From positions 1-6,258 of the forward strand of contig JANXMO010000447.1 of assembly GCA_025354615.1 (NCBI GenBank): DNA of 6,258 bases, read 5' to 3'. A program made the translations under genes and the position numbers. Below, in pieces: positions 5,475 to 6,258 of the stretch. This stretch comes from Burkholderiales bacterium (lineage in GTDB: Bacteria; Pseudomonadota; Gammaproteobacteria; Burkholderiales; Burkholderiaceae_C). Under the pieces are notes generated by a model, which made no database searches, had not been told where the DNA came from, and worked only from the letters and a program-made list of their open reading frames with translations. How positions within the stretch are numbered: the stretch's first letter is position 1; each line of letters starts with the position of its first letter.

Positions 5475-6258
5475 ATGAACCACACCCTGCTTGATGCCGT
5501 CCACAGCCCGGCCGACCTGCGCCGCCTGTCGCGCCATGATTTGAAGCAGCTGGCACGCGAGCTGCGCGACTTCGTGCTGCACAGCGTGTCGCAGACCGGC
5601 GGCCACCTGTCGTCCAACCTTGGCACGGTCGAGCTGACGGTGGCGCTGCACCACGTGTTCAACACCCCGCACGACCGCATCGTCTGGGACGTCGGCCACC
5701 AGACCTACGCGCACAAAGTGCTGACCGGCCGGCGCGAGCGCATGGCCACGCTGCGCCAGCAAGGCGGCATCAGCGGCTTCCCGCGGCGCGATGAAAGCGA
5801 GTACGACGCCTTCGGCACCGCCCATTCGTCGACCTCGATTTCCGCGGCGCTCGGCATGGCCGTGGCGGCGCGCCTCAAAGGCGAGCCGCGCCATGCCGTC
5901 GCCGTGATCGGTGACGGTGCGATGAGCGCCGGCATGGCCTTCGAGGCGCTGAACAACGCCGGTGTCTCCGGCGTCGACATGTTGGTCGTCCTCAACGACA
6001 ACGACATGTCGATTTCACCGCCGGTGGGCGCGCTGAACCGCTACTTGGCGCGGCTGATGAGCGGGCGCTTCTATGCCACCGCGCGCGACACCGCGAAAAC
6101 CGTGCTGAAGAACGCGCCGCCGCTGCTCGAGCTGGCGCGGCGTTTCGAGTCGCATGCCAAGGGCATGGTCGTGCCCGGCACCATCTTCGAAGAATTCGGC
6201 TTCAACTACGTCGGCCCGATCGACGGCCACGACCTCGATGCATTGATCCCCACGCTGG
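5475..6258 (+). CDS. dxs: 1-deoxy-D-xylulose-5-phosphate synthase, N-terminal 261 residues, cut by window end
   Basis: The frame opens at ATG 5475, two bases after the ispA stop, and remains open to the window end, so 261 of about 620-640 residues are visible. Dxs joins pyruvate and glyceraldehyde-3-phosphate to make DXP, the entry step of the MEP isoprenoid pathway and a precursor of thiamine and pyridoxal phosphate. The visible part is the thiamine diphosphate-binding domain: [18 protein letters not shown] (41-58) and [11 protein letters not shown] (71-81) with His44 and His75, [11 protein letters not shown] (113-123), then [18 protein letters not shown] (147-164) followed by LNDNDMSIS (173-181), the cofactor and Mg motif. 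The N-terminus [14 protein letters not shown] (5-18) is the normal Dxs start, which supports this ATG, and GGAAAGAGA about ten bases upstream can serve as ribosome site. It shares the operon with ispA, placing two isoprenoid steps under one promoter. No frameshift is seen. Confidence 0.96.
   Translation, partial: MNHTLLDAVHSPADLRRLSRHDLKQLARELRDFVLHSVSQTGGHLSSNLGTVELTVALHHVFNTPHDRIVWDVGHQTYAHKVLTGRRERMATLRQQGGISGFPRRDESEYDAFGTAHSSTSISAALGMAVAARLKGEPRHAVAVIGDGAMSAGMAFEALNNAGVSGVDMLVVLNDNDMSISPPVGALNRYLARLMSGRFYATARDTAKTVLKNAPPLLELARRFESHAKGMVVPGTIFEEFGFNYVGPIDGHDLDALIPTL

Noticed and set aside
4642..5556. Minus-strand open frame (304 codons) opposite ispA and the dxs start
   Set aside because: It is antisense to two clearly identified enzymes and crosses their junction. 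Gly, Gln, His and Ala dominate and no motif is visible.

Overview
The window is a compact, high-GC bacterial chromosome segment. It looks like a betaproteobacterium of the Burkholderiales, most like the Comamonadaceae. This rests on the xseB-ispA-dxs order, the GC-rich third codon positions, the style of the proteins and the TACAATCG-type -10 boxes. The taxon is an inference from gene content; no rRNA or other marker is present. I see no tRNA, rRNA, CRISPR array, insertion sequence, integrase or phage gene, and no base-composition break suggesting recent transfer.

Left part (1-2074): a Ppx/GppA-family phosphatase gene runs leftward off the window edge. It is divergent from a dienelactone hydrolase-family gene whose product carries a twin-arginine signal. 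The same strand then carries an eight-helix ZIP metal transporter with LIV-1-like metal motifs and a His-rich loop. A weak hairpin plus T-run and an 8-codon mini-ORF lie between those two genes.

Middle (2109-4147, minus strand): a two-gene operon encodes a Rieske non-heme iron oxygenase alpha-type subunit, followed with a 4-base GTGA overlap by a two-domain 3-mercaptopyruvate sulfurtransferase. It converges on the ZIP gene across 34 bases with no clear terminator. No ferredoxin, reductase or beta subunit gene accompanies the oxygenase.

Right part (4323-6258, plus strand): a tight operon encodes the exonuclease VII small subunit (xseB), farnesyl diphosphate synthase (ispA) and 1-deoxy-D-xylulose-5-phosphate synthase (dxs, cut by the window end). 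Dxs makes the first intermediate of the MEP pathway and IspA condenses its C5 products to farnesyl diphosphate, so the operon joins the entry and an early branch of isoprenoid synthesis. A 175-base divergent region separates it from the Rieske operon and holds back-to-back -10-like boxes. A 7-codon mini-ORF bridges xseB and ispA through 4-base overlaps at both ends.

Most of the window is ordinary housekeeping and accessory metabolism. I found no clear new system. The points most worth a second look are the partnerless Rieske/sulfurtransferase pair, the LIV-1-like ZIP, and the two overlap-linked mini-ORFs.
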